A stretch of DNA of 64,000 bases from NCBI GenBank assembly GCA_021399435.1, contig JAJTUP010000012.1, forward strand, positions 310,001 through 374,000. The letters are read 5' to 3'. The notes beneath the pieces are model-generated. The model saw only the letters and a program-made list of their open reading frames with translations. It was not told the DNA's origin and made no database searches. This document shows positions 36,638 through 48,808 of this stretch, piece after piece. Origin of the DNA: Diaporthe sp. PMI_573 (taxonomy: Eukaryota > Ascomycota > Sordariomycetes > Diaporthales > Diaporthaceae). How positions within the stretch are numbered: the stretch's first letter is position 1; each line of letters opens with the position of its first letter. The position numbers were made by a program, and so were the translations under genes.

Positions 36638-37105
36638 ATGTCTGCTCCTGCTCCTGCTCCTGCTCCTGGCCCTTCTTCTCCTGCCGCTACCTCAGACTCG
36701 GCAATCCACGTCGCCATTGCAGACGAGATCGAGGTCGCCGCCGACGACTCCCCTGAGCCCCAGACCCAGCCTGACGGGCCTGCAGGTGAGCAGGAGGAGA
36801 AGGAGGATGAGAACCAGAACCAGAAGCAGCAGCAGCAGCAGCACGACGAGCAGGAGCAGCCTCAGCCTCAGCTTCAGCTTCAGCTTGAACCTCGCCCTGA
36901 GCAGCAGCAGCAGCAGCAGCAGCAGTCGCAACCTCATGAGACGCCGCAGCTGGATCCTGATCAGCAGGGGCAGCATGATCCCCAGCACGCTGAGGACAGC
37001 GCCCAACATGCCAGCGCCCACGAGGCATTGAACGGACATGGTTCGGGCTCTGGGCAGGAAAATGACGAACTCAAGGGCCACGGTACGTTGCATTCATTTC
37101 CCTAG
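36638..37105 (+). CDS. Low-complexity Gln/Pro-rich hypothetical ORF, possibly a first exon
   Basis: The frame starts at ATG 36638 with MSAPAPAPAPGPSSPAATSD and runs 155 residues to a stop at 37105. Most of it is a Gln-rich tract (runs of 5 and 8 Gln from CAG codons) with many Glu and Pro, so it would be disordered. A possible donor GTACGT at 37083 (phase 1) would end an exon after GHELKGH-like sequence, but I could not find a matching downstream exon. The N-terminus loosely recalls the disordered start of some fungal methyltransferases, yet no methyltransferase domain follows. It could be a truncated gene, a first exon of the next gene, or not a gene. Confidence 0.3.
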   Translation: MSAPAPAPAPGPSSPAATSDSAIHVAIADEIEVAADDSPEPQTQPDGPAGEQEEKEDENQNQKQQQQQHDEQEQPQPQLQLQLEPRPEQQQQQQQQSQPHETPQLDPDQQGQHDPQHAEDSAQHASAHEALNGHGSGSGQENDELKGHGTLHSFP

Positions 37106-38318
37106 CCTCTGAACGTCAGTTTGCGCTTCGGACGACATGCGCGCATACACATTCTCTTTCCGATTCTCTCTTGCTCGCTTTCTCTCCCCTCCCCTTTCCT
37201 GCCCATCTCCCGTGTTTCGAGACCGCCAGGCTGGGTCGTCCGGCCCGGCCAGGTTGGGCTGTTGAGCTTGCCCACGCCCATGTCCATGCCTTGCATGCCA
37301 TGCCATGCCATGCCCTGCCGTGCCATGCCCACGACGTGCCGTGCTTTTTCCATGCCTTGCCTCGCCTTGCCCGGCGCGCGATCCTACCAAGCCATGGATC
37401 CCACGCGTCCATCGCTCCCCTTCGCACCACCATCCCGTCTCCTCAGTCTTGTCCTATCACGAAGTCAGACCGACCACCGAGAACGCCAAACTCTCGCAAG
37501 GATTTTACCCAACAGCACAATATCATGCCATGTCAACCTAATAAGGCCGTTCGGATCTGCAAACCATGCTTTTGGGCTCCTATATGGGCTCCAATAGCCG
37601 GATGATCAACTGCCGTGATTGATCGGTCCACATTGGATGGACGGCGAGAACCACCGGCACCACCAGGGTCTTCCTCCTCCACCTATGATCACCGTGTGCT
37701 CGCTGCTCTGCGCCGCCCGATGCCCGCTTCAATCGGCCGCGCCCCCCCCCCCCAGACTCCAGCAGTCTCGGCCCAGGGGAGATGAGCCCTTTACTGTACC
37801 AGCGGTCCAGGTCGATCGCAGGATGCCCTGTGCAGACCAGCATTGTCCCTCCTGCCCATACCGCTCCCAATCCACCCCAGATGGGACCCTCTGGCTTCTT
37901 GGCGCGAACACCATCACCATGAGTTTTGCAACGGCTGCCCGTTGCGCCTGTCCCGGCCCCATGGTCGCCGATTTCCTCTTTTACACTTTTCCTATGCGGT
38001 TGCAGCTCCCGAGTTTGCGCCCCCTCCTCGTCAAATGTTTCACAGCGACCCACAGCCAGGGAAGACAGAGTAACGCCGCCATGGGCACGGTGAAGGTGCT
38101 TGCTGCCGTCTGATGTCCCCAACGCTGCATCATCTTGGCTTGTGTTTGTGTTTGCCTTGCTCCTGTGCTATGCTGTTGTGTGATCCCTCTCCCTGCCTGG
38201 CCCGTCTGTCTGTTTCTGCCCGAGAACCCCCGCCCGCCCTCGTGTGCTGTGCCCTGTTTTATATACCTGGTATCTGGCATGTGTGCCCGTCCTCGAGATC
38301 ATTTGTTTAACACCAGCT
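37106..38318. other. Pyrimidine-rich region with CATGC repeats
   Basis: About 1.2 kb. It has repeated CATGC/TGCCA units at about 37276-37365, a run of 12 C at 37742-37753 and long C/T-rich stretches. It probably includes promoter and 5' UTR of the SDR-fold gene at 38319. No coding signal I trust. Confidence 0.45.
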
Positions 38319-39599
38319 ATGGCAGAACGAAAAGGCTCCGAGGCCGGCTCAGCAAGACATGGCCACTCAGTGCCTCCCGTCTCCTTCCGTAAGTCTATTA
38401 CATCTGAAAGTACCGAGCTACTCGCTGATTCCGAGTCCCAGCAACACATAATTCACCCAGGACATGGGTCCTGACACAGGCTTTATCACCCCTCGCCATC
38501 AGGCTCATCAGGCTGCTGCTGGCGCACGGGGACTACGTCGTGGCTTGCCTCCCGCCGCATGAGATAGAGCACGAAGAACGGAGTGCCGAATTCAGAGAGC
38601 TCATCAACGAGTGCAAGAGCAGCCGGAGGGACCGGGAGGGCTGGAAAGACCGGATACGAGGCATACGCTGTGATGGCCGCTCCATGGGTCAGTGTAGCGC
38701 CGCCATCGCCGAGGCCGTCCAGGTATTTGGCCGCGTAGATATCTTGCTGTGCTGCAAGTTTGAATGTGCGTACTGTCTCTCCCCTGGGGAAAACTTGTAT
38801 TGGACAATCGCGCGCTGACTGTGACCCTTCCGCCACAGCTGTCGTCGGCACCGTCGAGGAGTTGTCGACAACAAGAGCAACACAAACCCTCGTCAGGGAC
38901 CAGTTCGAGACAATCTTTTTCTCCCAAGTGAATTTCATCAAGGCTGCACTACCACAACTCAGGGCGCAGCATACAGGGCACATCGTGATCCTCACCAGCA
39001 TTGGTGGTCACATCGGCACCCCTGGCATGCCCACACATACGGCGGCGACCTGGGCGTTGGAAGGGTTCTGTGACTCCCTGGCTTATGAAATCGCTCCTTT
39101 TAACATCAAGGTGACGATCGTGCAGCCAAACAAGGAGATACAGTGCCTGAGCAACAAGATCATCATGGCGCCGCAGCTGCCGTGGTACGACAGCGAGATC
39201 AACCCGGCGCCGTCTATACGCGACATGATGACCAACGTGCTCAACACGGACCCGGAGACGGCAGTCGAGCCATCGGACACGGAGATCCTGCACCGCTATC
39301 CGAAGCTACCTGCCGCGGCCACGGACAAGCTTGTCATGGAGACGGTACATGCACTGACGGCCATCGGGGGCCACGAGAACCCGCCGGCGAGGCACATTGT
39401 GGGCTTTGAAGGAGCTTCTGCGGTGAAGGAGAAGCTCAAGACGGTCACAGAAGAGCTGGAGGACTTTGTCGAGGCGAGCGTGGCCGTCGATATCTTTGAG
39501 AGCCAGCTGAAGGCCGAGGCCACCGAGGGAAGAGCTTACGAGGCACCTCTACGGCCTGAAGCCGAGGGACTGGAGGCCTTTGACTTTATGTCAACTTAA
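38319..39599 (+). CDS. SDR-fold protein lacking the catalytic Tyr-x3-Lys (probable non-enzyme)
   Basis: Three exons: 38319-38388, 38442-38765 and 38839-39599; 384 residues. Intron 1 is 53 nt (GTAAGT...TCCCAG) and intron 2 is 73 nt, both phase 1. Splicing intron 1 at 38441 gives PRTWVLTQALSPLAIRLIRL, a Rossmann start where TQALSPLA replaces the usual TGxxxGIG. The middle matches short-chain dehydrogenases: FGRVDILLCC, SQVNFIKAALPQL and HIVILTSIGGHIGTPGM. Thirteen residues after the Ser of TSIGG, where Tyr is expected, there is His, and Lys four residues later is Thr (HTAAT instead of YSASK). FCDSLAYEIAPFNIKVTIVQP continues the fold. It may bind a nucleotide or a partner rather than act as a reductase. 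Confidence 0.85.
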
Positions 39600-40400
39600 T
39601 ATGGCTGGTCTGGGATATGCCGCATAAATTGCTCTTCGTTACCAAGACGGTGTAGGAGGAGGATAATCCCCCATGGTATCGTAGACTTGTTCACGTCATA
39701 TTTGGAGGTGTTCTTGGAGGGCATTGACTCCGCAACCCTGCCAGAACACAGCATTTGACAGTGGGCAATGCTAGTCTAGTCACCAACAAATAACCAACAG
39801 AGCTCAATAGAGTTCCGGGCCGCGGATGCTGAGCTGCGCTGCGTTGCGTTGGAGGCTGAAGACGGAGAAAGCTCAGTGGCCGTTTGTTTCCTGGCCACGC
39901 TTGGCGGGCAAGTACGACGGAGCTGAAACGAAGACCTCGGAGTACACAGTACACAATGGCCTATTGACAAGGCCCGGCGACGCTCGGACCAGCTCTTGGC
40001 ATTTGACCTGTCCATGTCTCTGTTGCAGGCTTGGACTGGGAGGAGTGACATGGCAAGGTTGCCAGATAGTCTATCTGGTGGTTGCATAGCTACTTAGCTG
40101 GGCGCTGACAACTTCATTGATCGCGACCGGTTCTCGAGTTGCCATCACCAACACCGCTCCGTGACCAAGGGGCCCACCACGAGGCCCGCGCTCTCGAGCC
40201 CAGTATATGCCCCTCGGTCCTCCTGTTTCGCCCGTAGTCCATCAGAAAGAACAACAACACACTCTCAGGCACACTGGGCTTGCCCAAACACCCCTCGCCC
40301 AAACGAGTCCAACAGCTGCCGACATGCGCACCAGACCGGACACGACACCAACGACTGCTCCCAGATAGAGCTTCGCGGACGAGGGAATGCTTTCAGAACC
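39600..40400. promoter_or_regulatory. Promoter region of TRS120
   Basis: About 800 bases between two plus-strand genes. The 250 bases before 40401 are rich in CAAC and CCAC, as in fungal 5' UTRs. No gene seen. Confidence 0.5.
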
Positions 40401-43400
40401 ATGAGCGCAGACTCATTGCTACCCATTGCCCCTGCGAGGGTCAAGGCACTGGCCCTCCCTCTCGGCCACATCAAGGCGACCCGGTTCAACTCCTTCCTCG
40501 AGAGGCTCCACGCAGAACATGTCGTCCACCTCCGCGATGTCAGCGCCGACAAGCGCCCAAACAGAAGTATGATGCGGCGCGGCAGCCCCTGAACCCGCCG
40601 TACTCAACGAGCTCACGCTGACCCTACCGCCCACGCAGACTTGTTCTCCCCGCTCGCCTTCCCCGACGGCGCCGTCTTCTACGAGCTGACCCCCCACGTC
40701 CCGCCCGCCTCGCACCTCGCTTTGCTGCCCTTCGACTTCTACAGGGAGACGCTCGTGGTAGTGGGTATCGCCGACGGGGCCGAGCTTGAGAATGCCGCCT
40801 TCAACAAGAGACAGTCTGGGGCGACAACGATCGCGGAGAGGAACATGGTGGCGTTACAACAAGGCCTCGATGACCTAAGGGACAACTATCCGAAAGCCCT
40901 GGTCCATCATGTTCTGCTGTTTGACTACATGCACCCAGATGACCACCCGATGGCCCTTCCAGAGGGCATCATTCAGATACCGCCCCCTGCGCAATCCAAG
41001 AGGACTACCATGCGGACCGTCATGTGCGACATAACATCACTGTTGCTAGGGGAAATGACCTCTTTGGCCAGGTCATTCGAGGCCTTGTCATATATCGAGT
41101 CGCCGGGGCAGACAGCCAGCGCGGCGAACGGCGTGGACCCTGCCCTTGCCGAAAAGCGACGGAACTCCCAGTTTGCGCTACCGATCGGTCGGTCGGCCTC
41201 AGCCAGCGGCGCCCTCGACCGCAGTCAGGCCCGCATGTCAATGCCGGCACCATTCAAGGCCTCTCCGAAAGGATTCGACTCAGCCAGCTCGACGCCGGGC
41301 CGGCCATCGACGCCGGTCAAGAGTGGGCTCTCAAACCCGCCCACCACTTTCGACGACATACCTGCAGCACAGGATCCTGGGAGCCCTGAATCAAAGGCAC
41401 CTAGCTCTAACCGCAGTGCAAGTCAGGACCGGATCTCTGTGCATGGCTTCGGGTCTGGAGGCGTCAACGAGCGGTGGCGCAACAAAGGAAGGGCCAGAGT
41501 CACGATACTCTTGGCATCCATGTACCTTCAGGCAGGCCGGTGGACCGACTCACTCAAGGAAGCCATCGAAGGTGCTACCGTTTCCAAGTCTATTAATGAT
41601 CATCTTTGGCACGGCAAAGCACTCGAGATCATCGTCATTAGTCTGCTCCTGCTGAGTTTCGCTGGGGTCGAATTTCAAGTCCCCCAGATTTGCATAACTC
41701 CGCCTGACAAAGGGGGTTCAAACGGTGTGCATGAGGAGAACGTGGATCCTAATCAGCCAAAGTACCTTCGACAGTTCCAGACGACCCTCCCCGACTTGTT
41801 GGACAGAATACTTGCTCTCTATTCTAGGATATCAGCAGAGCATCTACCGGCCCTGCCAATGTCTGAGGCCATTATCAGGTTCTGCAGGATACTGGCAGCG
41901 CTGCACGTCGCAGATGGCAAGCTTGGTGGACAGTCTCTGGACATGATGATCTTTGGAACGGTTCCTGACAGACCTCTGACAACGTCACCGAGACTGACTG
42001 TCACCCCGCCCCGGACGCTTATCGTAAACATATTAATGCGAGCGTTTCCGGGGCCTGGGTCCGAGCTGCTGACCACGCCTGATCGTGCAATGATTTTGAG
42101 CGGCATCGCATCTGTACTGGGGCTACTTGGGTATCAAAGAAAGAAGGCTATGGTGATACGAGAGTTGATATCGGTTGTCATAGGAGGGCTGGTAGACGCC
42201 CGGACTCGCGGAGCCGCCGAGGCTGGCATTCATCCGGCCGCAGGGCTTGTGTCCTTGAACAACCTCAACGGCCAGTCCAAGGGTGGCGTCCTCCAGCTCG
42301 CAGAGAGTGACATCGAATCGGGCATTGAGTCGTTCCTGCAATTAATCATGAGAACGTACGGTGCAGTGGCTTTCGACACGCCAATTGGTACAGACACTTC
42401 CACGGATGACGGGACAATTGACCTGGACTCCGACGAAGCATGCCTGAGACGGATACAGAAGCAAGGTGCGGCCCGCCTGTACGGAATGCGGCAGCTGAAG
42501 CTTAATATTCTGAGGGCCTGCATCAATTTTTCCGAGGCGTTGCCCGACTTCGCAGGGGTCCTCAAATTCTCCAGTGATCTCATGCGGACAGCCGGTAGCG
42601 GCATTGCTCCTGGGCCTCGCCAAGAGGACGCAGCACCTCGTATATCGGTCGAGGAGCAAGTTCGGCTTGTGACAAATATATCCAAGACACACGGTCTAAC
42701 GGAGAGGATAGGCTTGGGTCACATGGAGGCAGAATACTGGGACGAGTTCCTTCTCAGAGGCGTCAAACTCGACCCTATGCCCATCACCCGCACGCCTATA
42801 GAGCACGCAAAGACCGAGCTGCCCGGCTTCTCAACAACCAGGACGTCTCAGGATGTCAACCCTTTCATACACAATCCGTTCCAGAAGCTGCCTGACAAGG
42901 TGGCTATGGTCAGCAACCTCATCGCTGGAGAGCCGGCAACGTTCAAACTTACAATCCAGAATCCTTATGACACCGAGATAGACATTGTGAGCGCACGCCT
43001 AGCCACTGAGGGAGTCGAGTTTGAATCCAACGTGGAGAAGGTTGTGATCGGGTCCTACCGGACGCAATCCATGCGGGTGACCGGCACGCCCAAAGGCTCA
43101 GGCTCCCTGCGCGTGACAGGCGCGATAATACGCGTACGAGGATGCAGGGAAAGAAGGTTCCCTATATTTTCAGAACCTTGGTCTCTGGGTACCGAGGTCA
43201 AGGTCAAGGCCACAGGGCTCGATGCGCTCGACTATCACATGTCTCTACCGGTGCCATCTAATCCCCTGCCGAAGCCGCACCAGATGGAGCTGAATGTCAT
43301 TACACAACAGCCTGTGGTGGTGGTCAAGTCGACGACTCTACCTCAGTCATCAGTCATGATTTTGGAAGGGGAGCGACAGACGTTTTCGGTGACGCTTCAA

Positions 43401-44804
43401 AATCTCTCGAGCACACCGGCCGACTTCCTCTTGTTCTCATTTCAAGACTCCACGCAAGCACCGCTACAAGCGGCACTGAGCAACCGAGATGCAACGCCAG
43501 CCGAACTTTACGAGTACGAGCTCATCTTGGCCAAGAAACAGGCCGTACGCCTTTCAAAGGCAATTAGCAAAAGATATATCGCACCTGGCGACACTGCAAC
43601 ATTTGAGTTTGAGATGCTCGGCAAGCCAGGTTTGACAAACGCAATCGTTCAAATCGATTACGCTCACTTCGGGGTGCCGCCCGAAGAAGTTGAGCAGAAG
43701 TTCTTCACGCGCCAGGTGTCGTTGAACATGACAGTTACCGTCAATGCCAGCGTCGAGATCGCGCGGATGGACGTGCTTCCTCTTCATGGAAGCATACCGC
43801 AGCCATTGTGGGCGAGGACAAGCAAGAGCAGCGGGCAAAGCCACGTGCTGACTTCGGACAAGTACTGTCTGCTACTGCTTGATCTGCGCAACGCCTGGCC
43901 AAGCAACATGATCGCACACCTTGAGGTCGAGGACGGCAGTATCATCGAGGAGCACATTCTGCCTGGCAACACGAGTCGCGTGATCGTGCCAGTGAAAAGA
44001 ATATATCTCGAAGACCCACACGCATCAGTACCAGCACTCAATCCGTCACGGCAACGGCAATTCGTGGTGAGCACAAGCCACATCTCCCCCGACGTCGAAC
44101 GAGCCAACCGCGAGGCCTTTTGGTACCGCGAGAAGATCCTCGATACCATAAAGGGCACGTGGAAGACAACTAGCAGGCCTACCCGCACCGGAACCATCGA
44201 GCTCCGCAGCATGCGCCTCACACCGCGGATGATCGAGGCGGTGAAGGTGGACGAGGTGGGCATCGAGGTCTCGGTCGAAGACCCCTCGTCCTCGGCGACA
44301 CTGGCATCGGACGCGACCAGGACCAAGGCGCAGCGCATCTCGAGGAACACGGTGTGCGTCGACGACTTTGTCCAGATCCGCGTGCACATCACCAACCGCA
44401 CCGAGGTGCCCATCTACCCGACGCTGCGGCTCATGCCGGCGCTGTGCCACAGGCCGCTCAACGTCGCGCTCGACTACACGCGCAAGTTCGGGTGGAACGG
44501 GACGCTGCAGCAGTTCCTGCCCGTCCTCCGGGGCAAGCAGAGCACCGACGTCGTCGTGGGCATGACGGCGCTGTGCCGCGGCGAGTTCGAGATCACCGCC
44601 AGCGTCGAGGAGACGCAGGTCTGGAGGCCCACCACCGACGAGGAGAAGCGGCGCGAGTCCGCAAGGGGCAGCCGCCTCGGCGCCGATGGCCGGCCCAGGT
44701 CCGCCACGCAGGAGCTGCATGACCTCGTCCTCGGTGCGAGGGAGAGGCGGATCTGGCACTCTAGGCAGCCTTGTCACCTCGTCGTCAGGGATCAGGAGGA
44801 GTAG
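40401..44804 (+). CDS. TRS120: TRAPPII complex subunit Trs120
   Basis: Two exons, 40401-40566 and 40639-44804, split by a 72-nt phase 1 intron; 1443 residues, within the range of fungal Trs120 proteins. The start MSADSLLPIAPARVKALALP leads into ATRFNSFLERLHAEHVVHLRD, and the join gives NLFSPLAFPDGAVFYELT. Further landmarks are LVVVGIADG, ALVHHVLLFDY and a Ser/Pro-rich linker around residues 240-340. ARVTILLASMYLQAGRWTDS marks the helical core, and an Ig-like beta-rich C-terminal half begins with AGEPATFKLTIQNPYD. TRAPPII is the exchange factor for Ypt31/32-type Rab GTPases at the late Golgi. It is constitutive and essential in yeast. Confidence 0.95.
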
Positions 44805-45842
44805 GGCGGGCTTGGACCTGACCACGGCGGCCGGGATGTTGAGGGGTTGTCTGCTACGAGTAATAGCAATCGCCTCCACGTTGCTGGGTGTCTGGATTGC
44901 GTTGTAGAGGATAGGGACTGGACTTTTGTATAGGCGAGGGAGGTATCTAGCTAGCTACCTACACTTGACGCATGGATAGATGGAGATTAGCGCCGAAATA
45001 GAGAATAAGTATTTAAACGAGTTATACAATGGGTGCAAGGTCCCTACTAGGGCATATTGTATGGTAGAGCCACATCTGCTGTCACTGCTGTGACGTTATG
45101 GCTTTTATCTACTGCTGGTGAACAGTCCCGGGGGTTGGTGATCCTAGTCTTTTTGGCCAGCACGCCTGTACCTCATTTCTTTCTCTTATTTCTTCTTGCC
45201 TCCATCCTATCCTACGTTGTTGGATTCTACACAGAGCCCAAGTGCTAAACCTCGTGCACATACGCGGTGGAAATAAAGTCGTAGTTATGATAACTTCCAG
45301 TGCCACTGCTCAGTTTCTGTTGTAATCTTTATCACAGCCTTGATCCGTAGCGGTTATATTCAGGCTTAGCTTAACAATAAACCTAAATGTTGGCCCGCCG
45401 CTGCAAGCACTTGAGTGCTCGAGACGACGTTTCTCGCCGTTAATGATGGCATTGGCAAAATCATCATTGCTCATGGCGAATTCATGTCGCGATATATGAC
45501 TGCTTCGTGGTTTTCACTCTGCATAGGACCAACGGGATTAGTCCGATAATCCGCAACGATCTCATCAGCAACCTGATCAAAGTTGCGCTTTACTCGCCCT
45601 GTAGGTGCTTGAAGAATTGAGACGCGAGGAGAGCAACTGTAATCCGGGCGGTATGCAAACTTAATTCAAATGTGTCAAACATGGGGTCGGTCCCATTCGC
45701 CCTTGGCCTCCGCGCGTCCCGCGGGCCTGTGCGCGGAGAAAGTGGTTAAGTCAAGTCGCAACATGCCTCCTGCTTGGTCTTTCTCGTGCCCAATCTCCAC
45801 ACATATCAACGCACTCTCGCGTGTCCTATCTGGGCTGACGCT
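44805..45842. promoter_or_regulatory. Intergenic region and promoter of the cluster regulator
   Basis: About 1 kb. No gene seen. The right end holds the palindromic site at 45710-45724 and a further CGCGG at 45732-45736. Confidence 0.5.
45710..45724 (+). promoter_or_regulatory. Palindromic site CCGCG-CGTCC-CGCGG, 119 bp before the regulator start
   Basis: Inverted CCGCG/CGCGG half sites with a 5-bp spacer, a form typical of dimeric Zn2Cys6 binding sites. Near-identical copies occur at 48489 and 52203. A third CGCGG follows 12 bp downstream, as it also does (10 bp) at the P450 copy. The binding protein is inferred to be the product of the adjacent gene, which implies autoregulation. Confidence 0.65.
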
Positions 45843-48124
45843 ATGGATTCACACAAGACAGGGTTGCTGCCGAAAGCCGTAAGCTCGCGCCTTTGGCACC
45901 ATTTTCCCCCGTGGAGGGAGGGCTGACAATATGAACACCCCGATAGTGCCCGAACTGCCGCCGCCGCAAGGTACGTCCGCCGAGCATCTGAATACTGTGT
46001 AGAGGATACTTGGCCTGATTTGTGAAGGTCCGCTGTAATCGCGTCCTCCCTTGCTCCAACTGCCTGGCCTCGGGGCTCACGTGCCGGAACGGGCTGGCCT
46101 CGGCTGCACAGCCATTGGAAAGCTCCGATCATTCTACGTGGGGATCTGTCCTTCCCTACCGAAACGGTCCCGTAAAGAATGACTAATGCATATTCAGTGA
46201 GAGGCTGTTTCAGCTCTTAGACGCAAGATTGACCTTGATAGAGCAGGCCATTAAAGGCTTCCGCAGTGGCCATGAGCGGTCCAACAGTTCGTCAACCGTA
46301 TATGAGCGGGATCCTTCAACTACTCCGGCTGGCCTGCGCAAGGAGGATACCATAGTGGTTGAAGGCGAATCATCCTTTGCACAACAAACGCTTCTTGCAA
46401 GCCAGATCACGGAACTCAACACGAATCCAGACACGCAAGCATCGTCTGTGACTTCCGAGTTGGCAAACCTGCGCACCATTATCAAGGAACACGCAAGCCC
46501 TGGCGAACCTGACCATAATCGCAATGGCAGACTCACTTCTGGGATCATTGTTTCTGGCAATGAGCTACCGCCATCCAACGTTGTTCTCAGTTTGCTGTCC
46601 TTGGTCAGAGGTGCCGTCCCTTCCTCGGTCTCCGCTGCGTCTGCTCAGCTACACTAATACTTCTATAGAAGAATCAGCTGTTTTCTCCTTTTACGGCTTA
46701 CATGCCTGGAAGGTATTTGAGGACCTCTGCAGGAGGATCTACTTCCCAATCGAACCTGTGCCTAAGGACCAACTCATTCTGTTCTATGGTGCTGTCAGTT
46801 CAATCGCAAGAAGTGTCGACCTCCCCCAAGGACATCCGTTCAACAAGCAACAGCTGGACCTCACTCGCCATTTGTGCGAGGAAAAGTTCCTTCAGGGTGT
46901 TCAGACTTACGAGGTCATGGCTCTGCCCAGTCGAGAGCGTATATTCGCATTATATCTGGCGGTGAGTTCCATTGTCTTCAAGATGGATGTGCCAGCTGCT
47001 CGGGGTTGGAGACTGACCTTTTAACCGATAGATAATCCATGCTCAGAACGAAGCCGAATTGAGTTTACAATGGACTTTGACATCAGCTGCTGCGAGACAC
47101 TGCATAGCTTTAGGCTACCACCGTGAAGAAGGCCTGCAACAGTTTCCTCCCGAAGAAGCTGAGACCATCAGGCGCATATTCTGGCAAATTTACATATCTG
47201 ACAAGAATCTATCCTTGCGTTTGGGCAAAGCATCAACGATCCAGGACTACGACACGGACATCCTGCAGGTGCCCGTCTCCGAGGATCCAAAACGAGCCCC
47301 TTGGGATTGTGCCTTTGTGGCATGTACAAATCTGTCACACCTTCAGGGCTGTCTCTACGAGGGGCTCTACTCATCAGCTGCGAGAAAGCACACCAAGGAG
47401 CAACGAAGCGAGGTTGTATCCGTCTTGGCAGTGAGACTGGCCCAGTGGTACGATGACTGGCTTCGCATCGACAGCACCGCGGCCTTCAACAAGACTTTGC
47501 TAGAACGAACATTCGAGCCTATGCACATCATTTACTACTCGGTGCTCACTTTGCTGTATAGGGGCGAGACCATGTCGAATTCCGCTTCCGAGATATCGCC
47601 GCGCTGCTTCGAAGCTGCTCGACAAGGGCTGAGGGCCCACCTCGACTACTATCCCAAGATTGTCTCTTCGGGGTCTCAAGTGTCCTCATACTTGCTATGG
47701 TGAGTTTATGTGTTGTCACTAAGCTGTCCATACTCGTTAACGTTCTCTCAGGCTATTCTATTACAACTCCTTCACACCCTATGTCATCATTTTCGTGCAC
47801 TGCGTTAGCACTTCGAATAGCGAAGACCTTGCACTTCTCAAGGATGTCCTCGATACACTGGAGCAAATAAGCACGACTCAGGAACATTCAAACAGGCAGT
47901 ATGAGCTCTGCAAAGCACTATACCGAATTGCAACCGAACACCTCGCCTCTCGGCCGTCGGATTCTGGACATTTCGGGCCCACGGACTCTGCTAACTGGGC
48001 CTGGTTCGACACCAATGAGCTCTTGGAACCATTTATGTCGGGTCGGGCGAGCGAGTGGGACATTGCGAATTTGGATCATATCATGTTCAATCCAGCAAAT
48101 CCCACCGGAGGAAACAATACCTAG
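45843..48124 (+). CDS. Zn2Cys6 transcription factor, probable regulator of the SDR/P450 group
   Basis: Seven exons: 45843-45878, 45947-45970, 46028-46137, 46198-46610, 46669-46961, 47032-47699 and 47752-48124; 638 residues. Introns are 52-70 nt and all phases agree. The zinc cluster is spread over exons 2 and 3: the 24-nt exon 2 encodes only CPNCRRRK, and exon 3 starts VRCNRVLPCSNCLASGLTC, spacing C-x2-C-x6-C-x5-C-x2-C-x6-C. ERLFQLLDARLTLIEQAIKG follows as a probable dimerising helix. The regulatory domain has SFYGLHAWKVFEDLCRRIYF, AARHCIALGYHRE and RRIFWQIYISDKNLSLRLGK, the last being the fungal-specific transcription factor signature. It sits directly upstream of the SDR gene and carries the shared palindrome in its own promoter. 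Confidence 0.9.
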
Positions 48125-48808
48125 CGTGCATCTTTTGGGGTCACAGAATGATCAGCACAGCCAGGTTCTCCGTTTACACGATCTGTGGTAAGAGCCAACT
48201 CAAGTGCTGCACTTAAACGGGTGAACCCACTTAGAAACCTAAAAGCAATGGTAGTCTGTAGGCAGAGGAAAAGAAGTTACTCACCGCACAACACCCTTTG
48301 AAAAAAATCCCTTGCCTCCTAATTCCCAAAAATGACATTGGTCACATCTACCTCTACTAGATACTTCGCGGTTATCTCCACCAGAGCTTACCGCCTTCGG
48401 CCTGGAAGAGTTCCTCCGTGGCAACTGGCCCTTGCGGAAATTAAATAGATAGCCAAGCCATTGTCTTGAGAGTGCAGGCTATCACGATCCGCGCATCCCG
48501 CGGCGCTTCAGGGCCCGTGAATGCGAAGGACAGGCCCTGGCTCCGCAAGCCCGGCCTCAAACCGCCTCAGAGTACATTCAGCAGTCCATTCGTAGGAATC
48601 GGATACAACGGAACTTGGCGTCCTTGTTCATTTGAACTTAGAAGACCAGTTCATAAAGAGGTTATCCCCAACTCTAATAAGTTGTAGAGATTTTCGAACA
48701 CTGCACTCTTCGGCCGCCTACTTCACTAATTGAAGAAATTCCTCCAACGACATAAGTCACAGTCCTCAGCCTCAGCCTCATATACTGTCTCATTGAGATT
48801 ATACAAGA
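48125..48808. promoter_or_regulatory. Promoter region of the SDR gene
   Basis: About 680 bases between the regulator and the SDR gene. It holds the palindromic site at 48489-48503, an inverted repeat CAGGGCC-N17-GGCCCTG at 48509-48539, and a CATTCGTAGGAATCGG element near 48587-48602 that has a similar partner in the P450 promoter (about 52295-52311). Confidence 0.55.
48489..48503 (+). promoter_or_regulatory. Palindromic site CCGCG-CATCC-CGCGG before the SDR gene
   Basis: Same inverted half sites and the same 5-bp spacer as at 52203; one base differs from 45710. It lies 305 bp before the SDR start codon. Confidence 0.65.

Noticed and set aside
44046..44879. 277-residue minus-strand frame rich in Arg, Pro and Leu
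   Set aside because: Antisense shadow of the GC-rich 3' end of TRS120.
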